From assembly GCA_032718475.1 (NCBI GenBank), contig JAUCBJ010000895.1, positions 1-57,373 of the forward strand: a stretch of 57,373 nucleotides of DNA, written 5' to 3'. The notes beneath the pieces are model-generated. The model was not told the DNA's origin and did no database searches. It saw only the letters and a list, made by a program, of their open reading frames with translations. The stretch is from Nemertoderma westbladi (Eukaryota; Xenacoelomorpha; Nemertodermatida; Nemertodermatidae). Each line of letters starts with the position of its first letter. Position 1 is the stretch's first letter. Shown here piece after piece: positions 1 to 10,013 of this stretch. The translations under genes and the position numbers were made by a program.

Positions 1-1
1 A

Positions 2-3000
2 GAACGCGAACTTCAACTCCAACGCGAACGCGAAGAACGCGAACTCCAACTCCAACGCGAACGCGAAGAACGCGAACTTCAACTTCAACGCGAACGCGAA
101 CGGGAAGCTAAGGAATGCGAGCAAAGAAGACGCGAACTCCAACTCGAACGCGAGCGCAAGGAGCGCGAACTTGAGCGCGAGAGGGAGCGACGGGCGTTGT
201 ATGAAGAGAAGGCGCGTGTGGAAGAAGAGGGCGCAGCGAGACGAGCGAGGGAAGAAGAAGAACGTAAACTGGCGCAGTTGGAAAGTGCGAGATTAAGTTT
301 AGAGAGTGAAGAACGGACTAGGAAGGCGAACGAAATCGCCGAGAAGGGGATGCGAATGATCGAAGAATGTGGGGCGAGTGTAGGGACAGAGTTGCGAGAA
401 CTGTTCGCACTGCAGAAGGCCGAACAGGAAGCGAGAACTCCGACCATACGCGAGTCGACGACGACCAGAATTCCTATACCCGGTCCAGCTATTACGAGTA
501 CACGGATCGCTAAACCGTTCTCTACATATCGCACGCCGGTTGGTATTGGTGCTTCACCCATCGCTCAGGATCCACGTCATCGGAACACCGCACCACTATA
601 CACCGAACGCGAGAACGAAGAGTTTAGAGAAACTCCGACGGGACGAGTACTTGGCGAACCGAACCCGCGGGTTTGGAATACGCGGACGGAGCGCCGACCC
701 AGTTCGACGGAGAACTTCCGGGTTAAACCGGAAGAGGGATCATATGAGAGACAGCGGATTACTCAGATAGAGCCGACTATACAACAGAACCCTAGCCAGG
801 AATTTATTACGAGGGATGAGTTAAGTGCTAGTTTAGCGCAAGCTATATCGCCGCACATCCAACCTATAACGGACATGCTTAGCAACCTACGGTTAAAGGA
901 AGCAGCCCAGGTAAGAAGTAATTCTAATCCTAGCAGGCCTGAGTTAGATAAAGTCCAGCCTAGTCAACGAGTACGCATATCGGAGGAGACTATACCACAT
1001 AGACCTCAGGTAAGGACGCCTGTCCCGAATATCCATAATCCCAATTTCGAAAATTCGGCCGAGAAATTTATTCAGGAGGCTTGGGTCAGGGCCTCGGCGC
1101 GCAAACCATCGCGAGCGCTAAGGACTGACACCGAGTCAAGCGATGAAGAGGAAGACATGAGACGTCAGAAGTCCCGAAACTATAAGGAAAGAAGGACCGA
1201 CGCGGAGCAGGTAAGTTGGAACCACCGGGAAAGGACCAGACTTAACAACCCTGCGGAACTAAACCATTTGTTAACCCGGAACGACGCAACCCTTAGGGAC
1301 ATAGGTAAGTTTGCTGCTAGGCAAGGACTGCCGACGCAACAACCCCAGAAGTTTATGGGCAACCATAAACATTGGAGGACCTTCAAAACCTATGTCGACG
1401 AGCAGCTAACCAACAGCACCTTTACTCCCAACGAGAAGTTCAACTATTTGCTTCAGATGGTCCATCGAGAACCTAGAGCCATTGCTGACAACTTCGTCGG
1501 CAATGAGAGAGCATTCGAGTTAGCGATGAAGACGCTTAGTGACATCTACGGGAATAAAACCAAGATGGCGCAGTCGATAGTAGAAGACTTGGGTAAGGGC
1601 GGAAGGATTACAACTCCGTTAGAGCTGTTGAACTTAGCGAACGCTATTTCGAACGCATTGGACATCCTGAGGACGGTGAATCTACCTCATCATGGTGATC
1701 ACGCCGAAGTTTTGAAAAGCGTAATAAGACGTCTAAACATGCGTTACAGACAGAAATGGCGCAAATTAGAGAATAAGTTGGAGTGTCAAGGTAAGGTGTT
1801 GACACTTCAGCATATTCATGACATGATAGCCACAGACGCAGTAGCAGAGATGAAATCAAATTTCTCCGAGGAGAATATGAGAGAGTCTAAACCTGTTACC
1901 GGTAAGTCTATGGTAAGTTTTGACGATGACAGGACCACTGTGACATTTAACTCAGTAGACAGATATAATTCGAGTACCCCAGCCTTTAGATCAGACTCGC
2001 GAGTATGGTCAGGTGAGCGGTTAGATAGACCTAGGTTAAAGCAACAGGAGTTGCCGGATGTATTTGTAGGTTGCCAATACTGTTTACTAAAGGAGGTAAG
2101 ATCTGACGACCATAAGTTAGATAGTTGCAGACGGTTCAAAGAATTAAATTCGGAACAGAGAAGAGTTCAAGTGCGGACGTTGGACACCTGTTGGGCATGT
2201 CTTGCGCCAGGCCATGTACGGCGGCAGTGCCCGAACAGCAAGGACGGATGCATGGAATGCGGCAGACTACATCACAAGTTGCTACATGCGGATTTCCATA
2301 CCCCAACGGACCGTTACTTACAGCGAAATCCTCACAGGAAGGGGAGCAAAGAACCCGTATCGATAAGGAGGAATACGTACACCGGCATTCAGGACGATGG
2401 TTATCAACCAGGTTCGTCGGACGAGGATGGCGAGTCGAGCGCGAGAGAAGTGACCTGCCAAGGTTTCACCGCGGATAGTTCATCGACCAGCGCGCGGACG
2501 TATTTATCATCGGCCACGTCGGAAATATTTAGCGTGATTCCGGTGAAACTCACTGGAGATAAGGGATCGAAACGAATATATGTGATGTTGGACACTGCGT
2601 CCACATTATCGTATATCGACGAGGAAGTGGCGAGAGCTGTTTCTAGCTTCCAGGACGCCGAGGAGATCCAAATAGAGTTGAAGTCTATGCACGGGGTAGG
2701 GGACCTCAAGGGACACAGAATTTCGGTAGAACTAGATTCCCTACTTCCGAGAGACCAACACACTCGACAAGAACGGAAAGCTTTGCCATTGGACGGATTT
2801 AAGTGTCTAGCTATGAAGGGATTCGGCAGGCAGTTAGGTAAGGTGCCACCGATGAGTCCCATAGCACAGGAGTATTTTGACAAGCTCAGGATACCCAGAC
2901 ACCAGGTAGGTTATAGGAATGTTTCTATGTTGATTGGTGCAGAACAGCTGATCGCACACCAGATATGGGAAACGAGACCAGCTGAGCCGCATGTCAATGG

Positions 3001-3694
3001 ACCACATGCCCATAGGACCATACTAGGTTGGTATACAAGAGTACCCATGTCTTATGAGTTTACAGGTGGCGACAAGCCAATAAACAGATACGACGAATTA
3101 CAGCCTATAACTCAACCACCGTTAGTAGAACTACCAGACATAGACGAGTTTAGGAGAACCTGTATTGACCACTATAGTGACTTTAGCGAGTCGGACGAGG
3201 AGTTGATTCCCGATAATGTTAGGTTGTCGGAACCACTTCATAACGACCGGACAGATAGTGAACCCGAGGACTACTGTTATCAGACCCGTGGGTCTGGTTC
3301 AGCGGCCCACGCTACTTATCTGACTAACGTTTTGACTTATACAGACATAGTGGAGGGTCAAGTGGCTAAATATCGAGACCTAGACATTTTCCAGTACAGT
3401 GAGGAGGAATTACAGAAGGAATTGATACGCCAGGACCTCGAGACAGGAGCCAGAACCGTCGAATGGCTGGATAGGGACGCAATGGAACCCGGTGGATATG
3501 ATCTAGCCATGTCTACTGATGAGAAACGGTCACTGGAGATGATGGAAGATACCATACGTCTGCTACCGACTGGACATTTTGAAGTTGGAATGTTGTGGCG
3601 TCGACAACCACCTAAGTTGGAGAACAACAAACAACTTAGCCTTGAAAAGATTAAACGGAGTAAGGGCTCGGTTGTTAAAGAATCCAGACATTAG
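2..3694 (+). CDS. gag: BEL/Pao gag-protease polyprotein, N-terminus cut by window edge
   Basis: The frame is open from the first bases, so the true start lies upstream. It begins with about three copies of an 11-residue Glu/Arg/Gln/Leu repeat (33-bp DNA repeat, nt 2-100), a charged coiled coil. A DUF1759-like gag region follows (around nt 1320-1860), then a CCHC knuckle (CWACLAPGHVRRQC, nt 2188-2235) and a second Cys/His cluster (CMECGRLHH, nt 2250-2280). A retropepsin/DUF1758-like protease follows with LDTAS at nt 2588. Gag packages element RNA and the protease cleaves the polyprotein. The frame runs 115 nt past the point where the pol frame opens and ends at TAG 3692-3694; BEL elements usually have one continuous gag-pol frame, so a frame break is inferred near nt 3630-3650. 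Confidence 0.85.
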   Translation, partial: ERELQLQREREERELQLQREREERELQLQREREREAKECEQRRRELQLERERKERELERERERRALYEEKARVEEEGAARRAREEEERKLAQLESARLSLESEERTRKANEIAEKGMRMIEECGASVGTELRELFALQKAEQEARTPTIRESTTTRIPIPGPAITSTRIAKPFSTYRTPVGIGASPIAQDPRHRNTAPLYTERENEEFRETPTGRVLGEPNPRVWNTRTERRPSSTENFRVKPEEGSYERQRITQIEPTIQQNPSQEFITRDELSASLAQAISPHIQPITDMLSNLRLKEAAQVRSNSNPSRPELDKVQPSQRVRISEETIPHRPQVRTPVPNIHNPNFENSAEKFIQEAWVRASARKPSRALRTDTESSDEEEDMRRQKSRNYKERRTDAEQVSWNHRERTRLNNPAELNHLLTRNDATLRDIGKFAARQGLPTQQPQKFMGNHKHWRTFKTYVDEQLTNSTFTPNEKFNYLLQMVHREPRAIADNFVGNERAFELAMKTLSDIYGNKTKMAQSIVEDLGKGGRITTPLELLNLANAISNALDILRTVNLPHHGDHAEVLKSVIRRLNMRYRQKWRKLENKLECQGKVLTLQHIHDMIATDAVAEMKSNFSEENMRESKPVTGKSMVSFDDDRTTVTFNSVDRYNSSTPAFRSDSRVWSGERLDRPRLKQQELPDVFVGCQYCLLKEVRSDDHKLDSCRRFKELNSEQRRVQVRTLDTCWACLAPGHVRRQCPNSKDGCMECGRLHHKLLHADFHTPTDRYLQRNPHRKGSKEPVSIRRNTYTGIQDDGYQPGSSDEDGESSAREVTCQGFTADSSSTSARTYLSSATSEIFSVIPVKLTGDKGSKRIYVMLDTASTLSYIDEEVARAVSSFQDAEEIQIELKSMHGVGDLKGHRISVELDSLLPRDQHTRQERKALPLDGFKCLAMKGFGRQLGKVPPMSPIAQEYFDKLRIPRHQVGYRNVSMLIGAEQLIAHQIWETRPAEPHVNGPHAHRTILGWYTRVPMSYEFTGGDKPINRYDELQPITQPPLVELPDIDEFRRTCIDHYSDFSESDEELIPDNVRLSEPLHNDRTDSEPEDYCYQTRGSGSAAHATYLTNVLTYTDIVEGQVAKYRDLDIFQYSEEELQKELIRQDLETGARTVEWLDRDAMEPGGYDLAMSTDEKRSLEMMEDTIRLLPTGHFEVGMLWRRQPPKLENNKQLSLEKIKRSKGSVVKESRH

Positions 3695-6600
3695 GGAGAA
3701 GTATTGCGCCCAGATCAACAACTATTTTGCCAAGGGATTTGCTGGGAAGGTAGAGGACCCTGACTTACTGACAGACCAGACTTATTACCTTCCACACCAC
3801 TATGTGACTCACCCTGACAAGCCAGACAAAGTCCGATTAGTCTACGACTGCGCAGCAGTCTATAGAGGTATGTCCCTGAATTCAGAGTTGATGGACGGAC
3901 CCAACCTGAATAACTATTTGATTGGAATACTGTTACGTTTTAGACAGCGGCGATTCGCATTTACTTGTGACATCGAGGCGATGTTCCACCAGGTAAGAGC
4001 CTGTAAGGCAGACCAGGATAGCCTTCGATTTCTCTGGTTTGAGAATGAAGACTTATCCGGCCCAGTGGTTACATACCAAATGTACGTTAGGATATTTGGC
4101 GCCCGCGATAGTCCGAATGGCACGCTGTTCGTTTTAAAGAAAACGGCAACAGCCCAGATTGGTAAGTACCCAGTAGAGGTTATCGAGTCCATCTTGAGAA
4201 ACTTCTATATGGACGACGGATTGGTGTCCAAGGACACGGCGGAACAAGCCATAGAAGTGGCTCACGGCCTGCAAGAGTGCTTGGCTACAGGGGGTTTCCC
4301 TCTAACCAAGTTCACTACGAACTCGGAGGCCCTATTAGAGTCGTTCCCGGTGAAAGATCGCGGGAGCGGAGACATAGAATTGGGGGTAGAACCAATCCCC
4401 ATGGCGCGAGTACTGGGACTCGCTTGGAACCCGAACTCAGATAAGTTCCAGGTAAGAGTTAGATTTGAGCCCAGTAGCCCAGACAAAGTTTTGACAAAGA
4501 GGATTTGCTTATCGACATTAAGTAGACTATTTGACCCGATGAACTTTATCAGTCCGGTAATATTACAGGCACGAGCGTGCATGAGGAAAATTTGGTTGTC
4601 CGACGTAGAGTGGGACGAACCAATATCTCCTATACATGCAAAGCAGTGGAGAGAGTGGGAAGCCGAGTTACATCTATTGAAAAACATAGATGTACCCCGC
4701 TCCTACTTCCCGAATCAGCTGGTATTCCCAGCTGATTTAGAGCTCCACCTATTTAGTGACGCAAGTGACACCGGCTTTGGTATGGTAGCCTACCTTCGCC
4801 GAGAGGTAAGTCAGGACAAGTTTGAGACGGCCTTTGTGACTTCTAGATCAAAGACAATGCCGGTCAAATATATGACTGTCCCTCGTGCAGAGTTACAGGC
4901 GGCAGTAGTTTCAGTTGAGGTAAGTAAGCAGATAACAGAGGAGTTAGATACGACATTGACCTTATTCTATTGGACGGACGCATCCTTGGTGTTAGTATAC
5001 ATTGCGGCCGACAATATTGCACTAAAGACATTTGTTGCCAATAGACGCGCTCAGATCGTTGACCTTTCGACGAAGGAACAATGGAGACATTGTCCGGGAG
5101 TGTTAAACCCGGCCGACATAACTTCGAGAGGTGCAATGCCGGCGGAATTTTGTCGGGAAGAGTCGCAGGAGTTTTGGTTGCATGGACCTGATTTTCTAAC
5201 GAGGACACAGGAACATTGGCCAGAGCGACTAAAGATAGTGACCAATCCGATGCCTGAAGATGCAGAAGTCAAGGTGGAGAAAGTCTCTAAGTCGAAGTCT
5301 AAAGCCAAACTTAAGTCATTGGAGCGGCCTGAAGAGTCATTGGAGCGGCCTGAAGAGTCATTGGAGCGGCCTGGAGACCTGTCAGACCAACAGACTTACG
5401 TGACTACTAGGTCAGGAAGGGTAAGTTATGACGTAAAACCACCCTTACAGACTAAACCGCAGTCACAGTTGGTAAGTGACGGACAGAAAATGACCGACAA
5501 AATGGAGCCTTTGGTTTCCAAACCTGCGGGTTTGGATTCGAAACTTCCATTAGTTAGCGGACAACCGTCGCTGGCATTAGAGTCATGCAGTGTTTATGAC
5601 AAATTACTAAATTCGTCTGCCTCTTGGCTGACAATTTGTAAAAGAACTGCGTGGTTAAGCCGATACATTTTGTACCTTTGTTTAAAACATTCGAAACATT
5701 TGAGAGAACCATTGAGCGCCAATAGTGAGCGAATTCGGAAATTGAAACAACCTCTGACAGAGGATGAGATTGATCAAGCGGAATTAAAGCATTTGAAACA
5801 TTATCAAATGTGTGCCTTCCCGAAAGAATTCCATCTATTATCGGCTCAACGACCAGTTCTCTATAAACCCCTTAGAAAATGGAGTCCATTAATCCATAAG
5901 GGTTTAATTTGTCATAGATCGAGAATCCAGACTGTCGACATAAACTCACAGTTTCGGTTCCCAGTGATAATCCCTAGTCACCCAATAGAATTGCAAAGAG
6001 CGATTCTATGGGATATACATAAGAGGTTACATCACGCGGGAAAGTTACACTGTTTGTCGGCAGCGAGACAGCGATTCATTCTATTGCAGCCAAGCAGGGC
6101 AGTCGGCACTATGTATGACGCCTGTCTGGTTTGCAAGAGGGTGAACGCCAGAGTATTGGAACATGAGATGGCTGAACTCCCGGAAGCGAGAGTGCAGGCA
6201 TATGACCCACCCTTTACGAACACAGGGGTGGACTGTTTTGGTCCGATTGAAGCAAAGAGTGGACGGCTGACCCACAAGCGATGGGGTCTGCTACTGACAT
6301 GCATGGCTAGTAGAGCCATACATATCGAGCGTGTGGCAGACATGTCGACCAAATCTCTGCTCCTGGCCTTGAAGAGATTTATGGCCAGGAGAGGACTAGT
6401 AAAGGCGTTCTACTCCGATAAGGGTACAAACTTTGTCGGAGGGAATAGCGAGTTGAACGCGGCGCATAAAGCAGCACAGAATAAGGAAATTTCTGCAGCA
6501 CTTTTGCCGCAAAGAGTAGAGTGGAGATTCAATACTCCAGAAAGTCCTTGGAGAGGAGGAAGTTGGGAGTGTTTAGTTCGCTCTGTAAAGCAGGCCATTG

Positions 6601-7181
6601 CTAAGACGTTGCCTGTAAATAAACAACTTACCGACGACGAACTGGTCACAGCTTTCATTGAAATCGAGCATACCCTAAACTCGAGGCCGATAGCTATGTT
6701 GCCAGGCGGTGTTGCATTAACGCCGAATCATTTGCTAATGCAGAGTCCAGCATTTCTTGTGCCGGCATCAGAACCCGTTAGTGCCGACCTATATAGTCTT
6801 AAAAGCTGGAAAATGACTCAATTTGTCGCGTACACATTCTGGGAATATTGGCGGGAATACTATCTTCCCACCATATCCACCAGAACAAAGTGGTACAAAA
6901 CGGTTCGGAGTCTCCAAAGGGGAGATTACGTATTGATAACCGAGCCGATTGTCAAGAGAAAGTATTGGGAGACGGGAGTCATCTTGCACACACACCCAGA
7001 CGTGCAAAACATAGTGCGCACAGTCACTGTGAAAATTAGGTGCAAGTGTCCGCACCCAAAAAAGTGTAAAACTAATGGTTTGCACACCTTGGACCGACCG
7101 GTCCAAGATATCGTGTTATTAGAGGAGACACGTATCGAGACGGGAGATTATAATTTGTCTCCTGCCTCAAAACAGAATTAG
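3579..7181 (+). CDS. pol: BEL/Pao pol: reverse transcriptase, RNase H, integrase
   Basis: RT palm motifs are visible: the aspartate in TCDIEAMFHQV (nt 3965-3997) and YMDD (nt 4206-4217). RNase H starts with LFSDASDTGFG (nt 4750). A Ser/Lys-rich linker with three RPEESLE repeats lies at nt 5318-5375. The integrase zinc-binding part has HKRLHHAG (nt 6018) and CLVCK (nt 6123). The catalytic triad is D in GVDCFGP (nt 6228), D in YSDKGTNF (nt 6411) and E in GGSWECL (nt 6560-6575). A DUF5641-like C-terminus with TKWYKTVRSLQRGDYVLI is at nt 6890-6940. The frame is uninterrupted for 1200 codons. There is no ATG at the listed start (TTG); conserved sequence begins near nt 3640, so translation probably depends on the gag frame. 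All catalytic residues are present. Confidence 0.9.
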   Translation: MKLECCGVDNHLSWRTTNNLALKRLNGVRARLLKNPDIREKYCAQINNYFAKGFAGKVEDPDLLTDQTYYLPHHYVTHPDKPDKVRLVYDCAAVYRGMSLNSELMDGPNLNNYLIGILLRFRQRRFAFTCDIEAMFHQVRACKADQDSLRFLWFENEDLSGPVVTYQMYVRIFGARDSPNGTLFVLKKTATAQIGKYPVEVIESILRNFYMDDGLVSKDTAEQAIEVAHGLQECLATGGFPLTKFTTNSEALLESFPVKDRGSGDIELGVEPIPMARVLGLAWNPNSDKFQVRVRFEPSSPDKVLTKRICLSTLSRLFDPMNFISPVILQARACMRKIWLSDVEWDEPISPIHAKQWREWEAELHLLKNIDVPRSYFPNQLVFPADLELHLFSDASDTGFGMVAYLRREVSQDKFETAFVTSRSKTMPVKYMTVPRAELQAAVVSVEVSKQITEELDTTLTLFYWTDASLVLVYIAADNIALKTFVANRRAQIVDLSTKEQWRHCPGVLNPADITSRGAMPAEFCREESQEFWLHGPDFLTRTQEHWPERLKIVTNPMPEDAEVKVEKVSKSKSKAKLKSLERPEESLERPEESLERPGDLSDQQTYVTTRSGRVSYDVKPPLQTKPQSQLVSDGQKMTDKMEPLVSKPAGLDSKLPLVSGQPSLALESCSVYDKLLNSSASWLTICKRTAWLSRYILYLCLKHSKHLREPLSANSERIRKLKQPLTEDEIDQAELKHLKHYQMCAFPKEFHLLSAQRPVLYKPLRKWSPLIHKGLICHRSRIQTVDINSQFRFPVIIPSHPIELQRAILWDIHKRLHHAGKLHCLSAARQRFILLQPSRAVGTMYDACLVCKRVNARVLEHEMAELPEARVQAYDPPFTNTGVDCFGPIEAKSGRLTHKRWGLLLTCMASRAIHIERVADMSTKSLLLALKRFMARRGLVKAFYSDKGTNFVGGNSELNAAHKAAQNKEISAALLPQRVEWRFNTPESPWRGGSWECLVRSVKQAIAKTLPVNKQLTDDELVTAFIEIEHTLNSRPIAMLPGGVALTPNHLLMQSPAFLVPASEPVSADLYSLKSWKMTQFVAYTFWEYWREYYLPTISTRTKWYKTVRSLQRGDYVLITEPIVKRKYWETGVILHTHPDVQNIVRTVTVKIRCKCPHPKKCKTNGLHTLDRPVQDIVLLEETRIETGDYNLSPASKQN

Positions 7182-7950
7182 TGTTGGACGCAACTCACTT
7201 CGTATGCATTCCTCGTATGCAAATACAAGGAAATGCATAGGAGCGGGGTTGTGGTGATTTGCGTTGAGTTTTGTCTAGTGGGTATCAAAAACAAAATTTT
7301 TTTTTCAAAATTTTTGGAAAATTTAAAATTTTAAAAAATTAGAAGTGAACCCAAGACAATTCCAGACGCTGTGTATAGACGCGTTTTAGAATTCGTCTAT
7401 AGATATACAGTAATTTGAAAAGTCGTGAAGCCTGGAAAATAGCATTTAGAAACCATGGTGACGGCTATATTACGTAGGAGTGTAAATTGAGTTTAGCAAC
7501 TTCCACAGATTGGTGCCAACAGTGCAACTAAGGTGCTAAAGGTTAGTAGCACCAGAGGCGTACATGGACCCCACTCAGTAGTTTGCAGGATGTGTGATGT
7601 TCGATTATCAAACCTGTGGGTTTGGTATAGTCGAGTATTGTGGCTATAGTCCTTTCTAACTACTGTAGTTTAGTACGAGTAATGGGAGTAGTTTGGGCAT
7701 CAAAAAGTGAGTTGGTCACGGCCAGTTTATCTCCAAAGTTTTTGCGCTATGCATGGGAATAGGTTAGAGGATAGTTAGTTAGGAAGAGACGGGATCTAGA
7801 GAGTCGAACCTGAACTGCTGGAAGGCAGCGGGGGGGGGGGGGGGGTTCGGGAGGTCTGTCCTTCGGCGACATCTAACTGATTACCCACAGTGTAATTGGT
7901 TTGCGTAACGGAACACTTATTGGGTTATATATGTATATACGCGTAGCATA
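7182..7950 (+). other. non-coding spacer inside the BEL element
   Basis: There is no convincing coding frame. The spacer holds an A/T run (7288-7340), a palindromic CAAACCTGTGGGTTTGG (7609-7625) related to others in this element, and a 16-G homopolymer (7830-7845). It separates pol from the extra downstream frame. Confidence 0.5.
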
Positions 7951-8613
7951 ATGGAGAGGGATATTAGAGCGCAACCGCGCAGAGGATTTACTGCCGGAGA
8001 GGAGGCGGAGTTACCATTCGCGCGACCGGGATGTAAAGATTCGAACGTTTACTACCATGGGCGGTCGGTGATGGAGCTAAATGGGAAATACAAACCCACG
8101 ATTCCCGACCGACTAGACGAGCAACATCCAGAACCGATATTAACGCGTTGTCAAGCTCACCAGTTCCTTAGATATAACGAGGGAGGTTACCCGATGAGCG
8201 ACCCGATGATCAGTATCGACTTTAGCGGAAGGCGACCTCCGAGACCCATTACGCCGACCGTTACGACATTAGATCCGTATACGGAGATTAAACCCTGTTC
8301 GACACCCAGTTTGATAGACACGGCAGCGGCCATTTCGCTATACCGAGCCTATAAAGACCTAGAGGCGCGGCGCGAAGCGGCACGGGACTCGAGTTCCTGG
8401 ACCACGTTCACTTCGCTTCACCAGGAGAGGAAACTCACGCCTGAGTATCCAGACGAGATTCGCGCCATCCATCCATCTACTAACCATACCCACGATCCGC
8501 GATTTATACGATATTTACTCCAAATTATTTCGGGAAGTTTCGACGAACGCATTATTAAGCCCGAATATGTCCAATCCTTTATATATCATCGTCGCTCTGA
8601 TATATACGTCTAG
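7951..8613 (+). CDS. extra 220-codon frame downstream of BEL pol, function unknown
   Basis: The frame opens with ATG at 7951 and ends with TAG at 8611-8613. Its CG-rich codon use (many GCG, CGA, CGC) resembles gag and pol, not the AT-rich flanks, which supports real coding. The product is basic, Pro/Arg/Tyr-rich, with repeated DP and PTI patches. It shows no signal peptide, membrane segment, zinc motif or coiled coil, so it does not look like an envelope protein. The last codons (YHRRSDIYV) overlap the first of two matching hairpins. It may be an accessory protein of the retrotransposon or a captured exon. No family recognised. Confidence 0.5.
   Translation: MERDIRAQPRRGFTAGEEAELPFARPGCKDSNVYYHGRSVMELNGKYKPTIPDRLDEQHPEPILTRCQAHQFLRYNEGGYPMSDPMISIDFSGRRPPRPITPTVTTLDPYTEIKPCSTPSLIDTAAAISLYRAYKDLEARREAARDSSSWTTFTSLHQERKLTPEYPDEIRAIHPSTNHTHDPRFIRYLLQIISGSFDERIIKPEYVQSFIYHRRSDIYV
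8580..8606 (+). other. hairpin A: 9-bp stem, loop TCGTCGCTC
   Basis: Left arm TATATATCA (8580-8588) and right arm TGATATATA (8598-8606) pair perfectly around a 9-nt loop TCGTCGCTC. The loop recurs exactly in the hairpin at 9053-9081, whose stem differs by a compensated base pair. It overlaps the end of the 220-codon frame. Confidence 0.7.
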
Positions 8614-9880
8614 AATTATTACCCAGCGCACAATTGGCGGCCTAAGGAGACTCGTTTGGGGTCATTGACCTCTGAACGAGTGGAGGATCAGGACCGCCGC
8701 ACCCACAGCGACAACAGCCGGAGCTCACAGCTCGCGGCAAGTACCAGAAGGAGGAGTCATTGGCAAGCGTCAAGCCAAGGACGAACAGAACATTCTATAG
8801 TTGAAGAAAGAGGAGTTGGCGGAGGCGCCCACAGGGACACGGCAAATGGGACGAGGCCGAGGGAGGAGCACCAGTCGGGAGATAGTCGGTGCCCAGGGAA
8901 CGTCGTCGCCGGTTCCGGGAAGTGACGCCTCAAGGACGCCGTCAACAGAGTCTACAGGGGGTAGACTGGTGTATCTGGAGAAGGGAGCGAGCCCGAGAGA
9001 CCCAGGAGCTAGCCGATGAGACTATAATATCACGGAGCGACAAACTCTAGACATATACATCATCGTCGCTCTGATGTATATCGTAGGTTTTGATCAATCA
9101 TTCGACTGGACTCATATACACTAGTCGTATCCATGTTTTAGAATTTTATTTTCGAAGGCCAAAAATATTGAAAGTAAATACTTTAACTTTGTAGTCCGAT
9201 TGGAAATAGTAAATACTTTAACTATATTTGATTTTGTGTATATGACTTTATTTGCTCTAAAGTTTATTGAAAGAGGCAAAGGAAGTGATTGGGGAGACGA
9301 ACCCGCGGATTTGGCTTACTCCTTTCACTTACCTGAGCAATCATCAAACTAAGATGATTTGCGTTTTTTTTTATAAGAAATTAAGTAAAGTCCGAAAATG
9401 AAAGAAATTATTACGTATTTTATATTTAGTTTGATTATCGGCCTTTAATGCAATTTAGTTAAAAATTTAGCCTCAAATACGTTTATATTTAGTTTATCTT
9501 GTTAATGTTGATCGTTAATTTGAGATGGGAAATGGGGGACATTGTCCTAGCCATGTTCCATTTCAATAAGTAAATTGTTAATTTGTAAATAAATCGATGG
9601 AAGTAATATTTTGTAAATTTAATTTTGTATGTAGTAATCATTATGTAGTACGAACGAGAAACAATATTTTGTAAATTTAATTTGTATGAGAGAGATAATA
9701 TTTGTAAATTTAATTTGTATGTAATTCATTATGCAATATCTATAGCAATATTTTGTAAATAGTAGGACTTATAGTATCAAGTATTTAGATTAGTTGGAAG
9801 AAATTTATTTTGTTTTGTATACATCACCTTATACTCTTCTACAGTTGGAGGGAAACATTGTATGATTTCCCTTGGAGCGG
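8614..9880 (+). other. non-coding 3' region of the BEL element
   Basis: The first 400 bases are GC-rich with short open stretches in several frames but no frame I trust; the rest is AT-rich. From 9600 to 9765 a loose tandem of AATATTTTGTAAATTTAATT-type units is visible. A purine-rich GGGAAATGGGGGA at 9527-9539 and GGAGGGAAAC at 9847-9856 are both possible polypurine tracts. The first would imply an LTR start near 9541 instead of 9881. Confidence 0.4.
9053..9081 (+). other. hairpin B: 10-bp stem, same loop as hairpin A
   Basis: ATATACATCA (9053-9062) pairs perfectly with TGATGTATAT (9072-9081) around TCGTCGCTC. Compared with hairpin A one T-A pair is C-G, so both strands changed together. Confidence 0.7.
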
Positions 9881-9913
9881 TGTTACGGTATATGGCGCTG
9901 TATCCACATTATT

Positions 9914-10013
9914 AGTCATTATGCAGTATGCAATATTAGTCCGTTATGCAGTATGCAATATTAGTCCGTTATACTGTACGTAATATTAGTCCGTTGTGCA
10001 GCATAATATTTTA
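9914..10013 (+). repeat. four 25-bp direct repeats in putative U3
   Basis: Units of the form AGTCCGTTATGCAGTATGCA plus ATATT start at about 9914, 9938, 9963 and 9988. The first two are nearly identical and the last two diverge. Their position upstream of a TATA box suggests enhancer-like repeats. Confidence 0.7.

Noticed and set aside
85-561. Minus-strand Ser/Arg-rich frame at the left edge
   Set aside because: Antisense to the BEL gag coiled-coil repeats; composition follows from the repeat.
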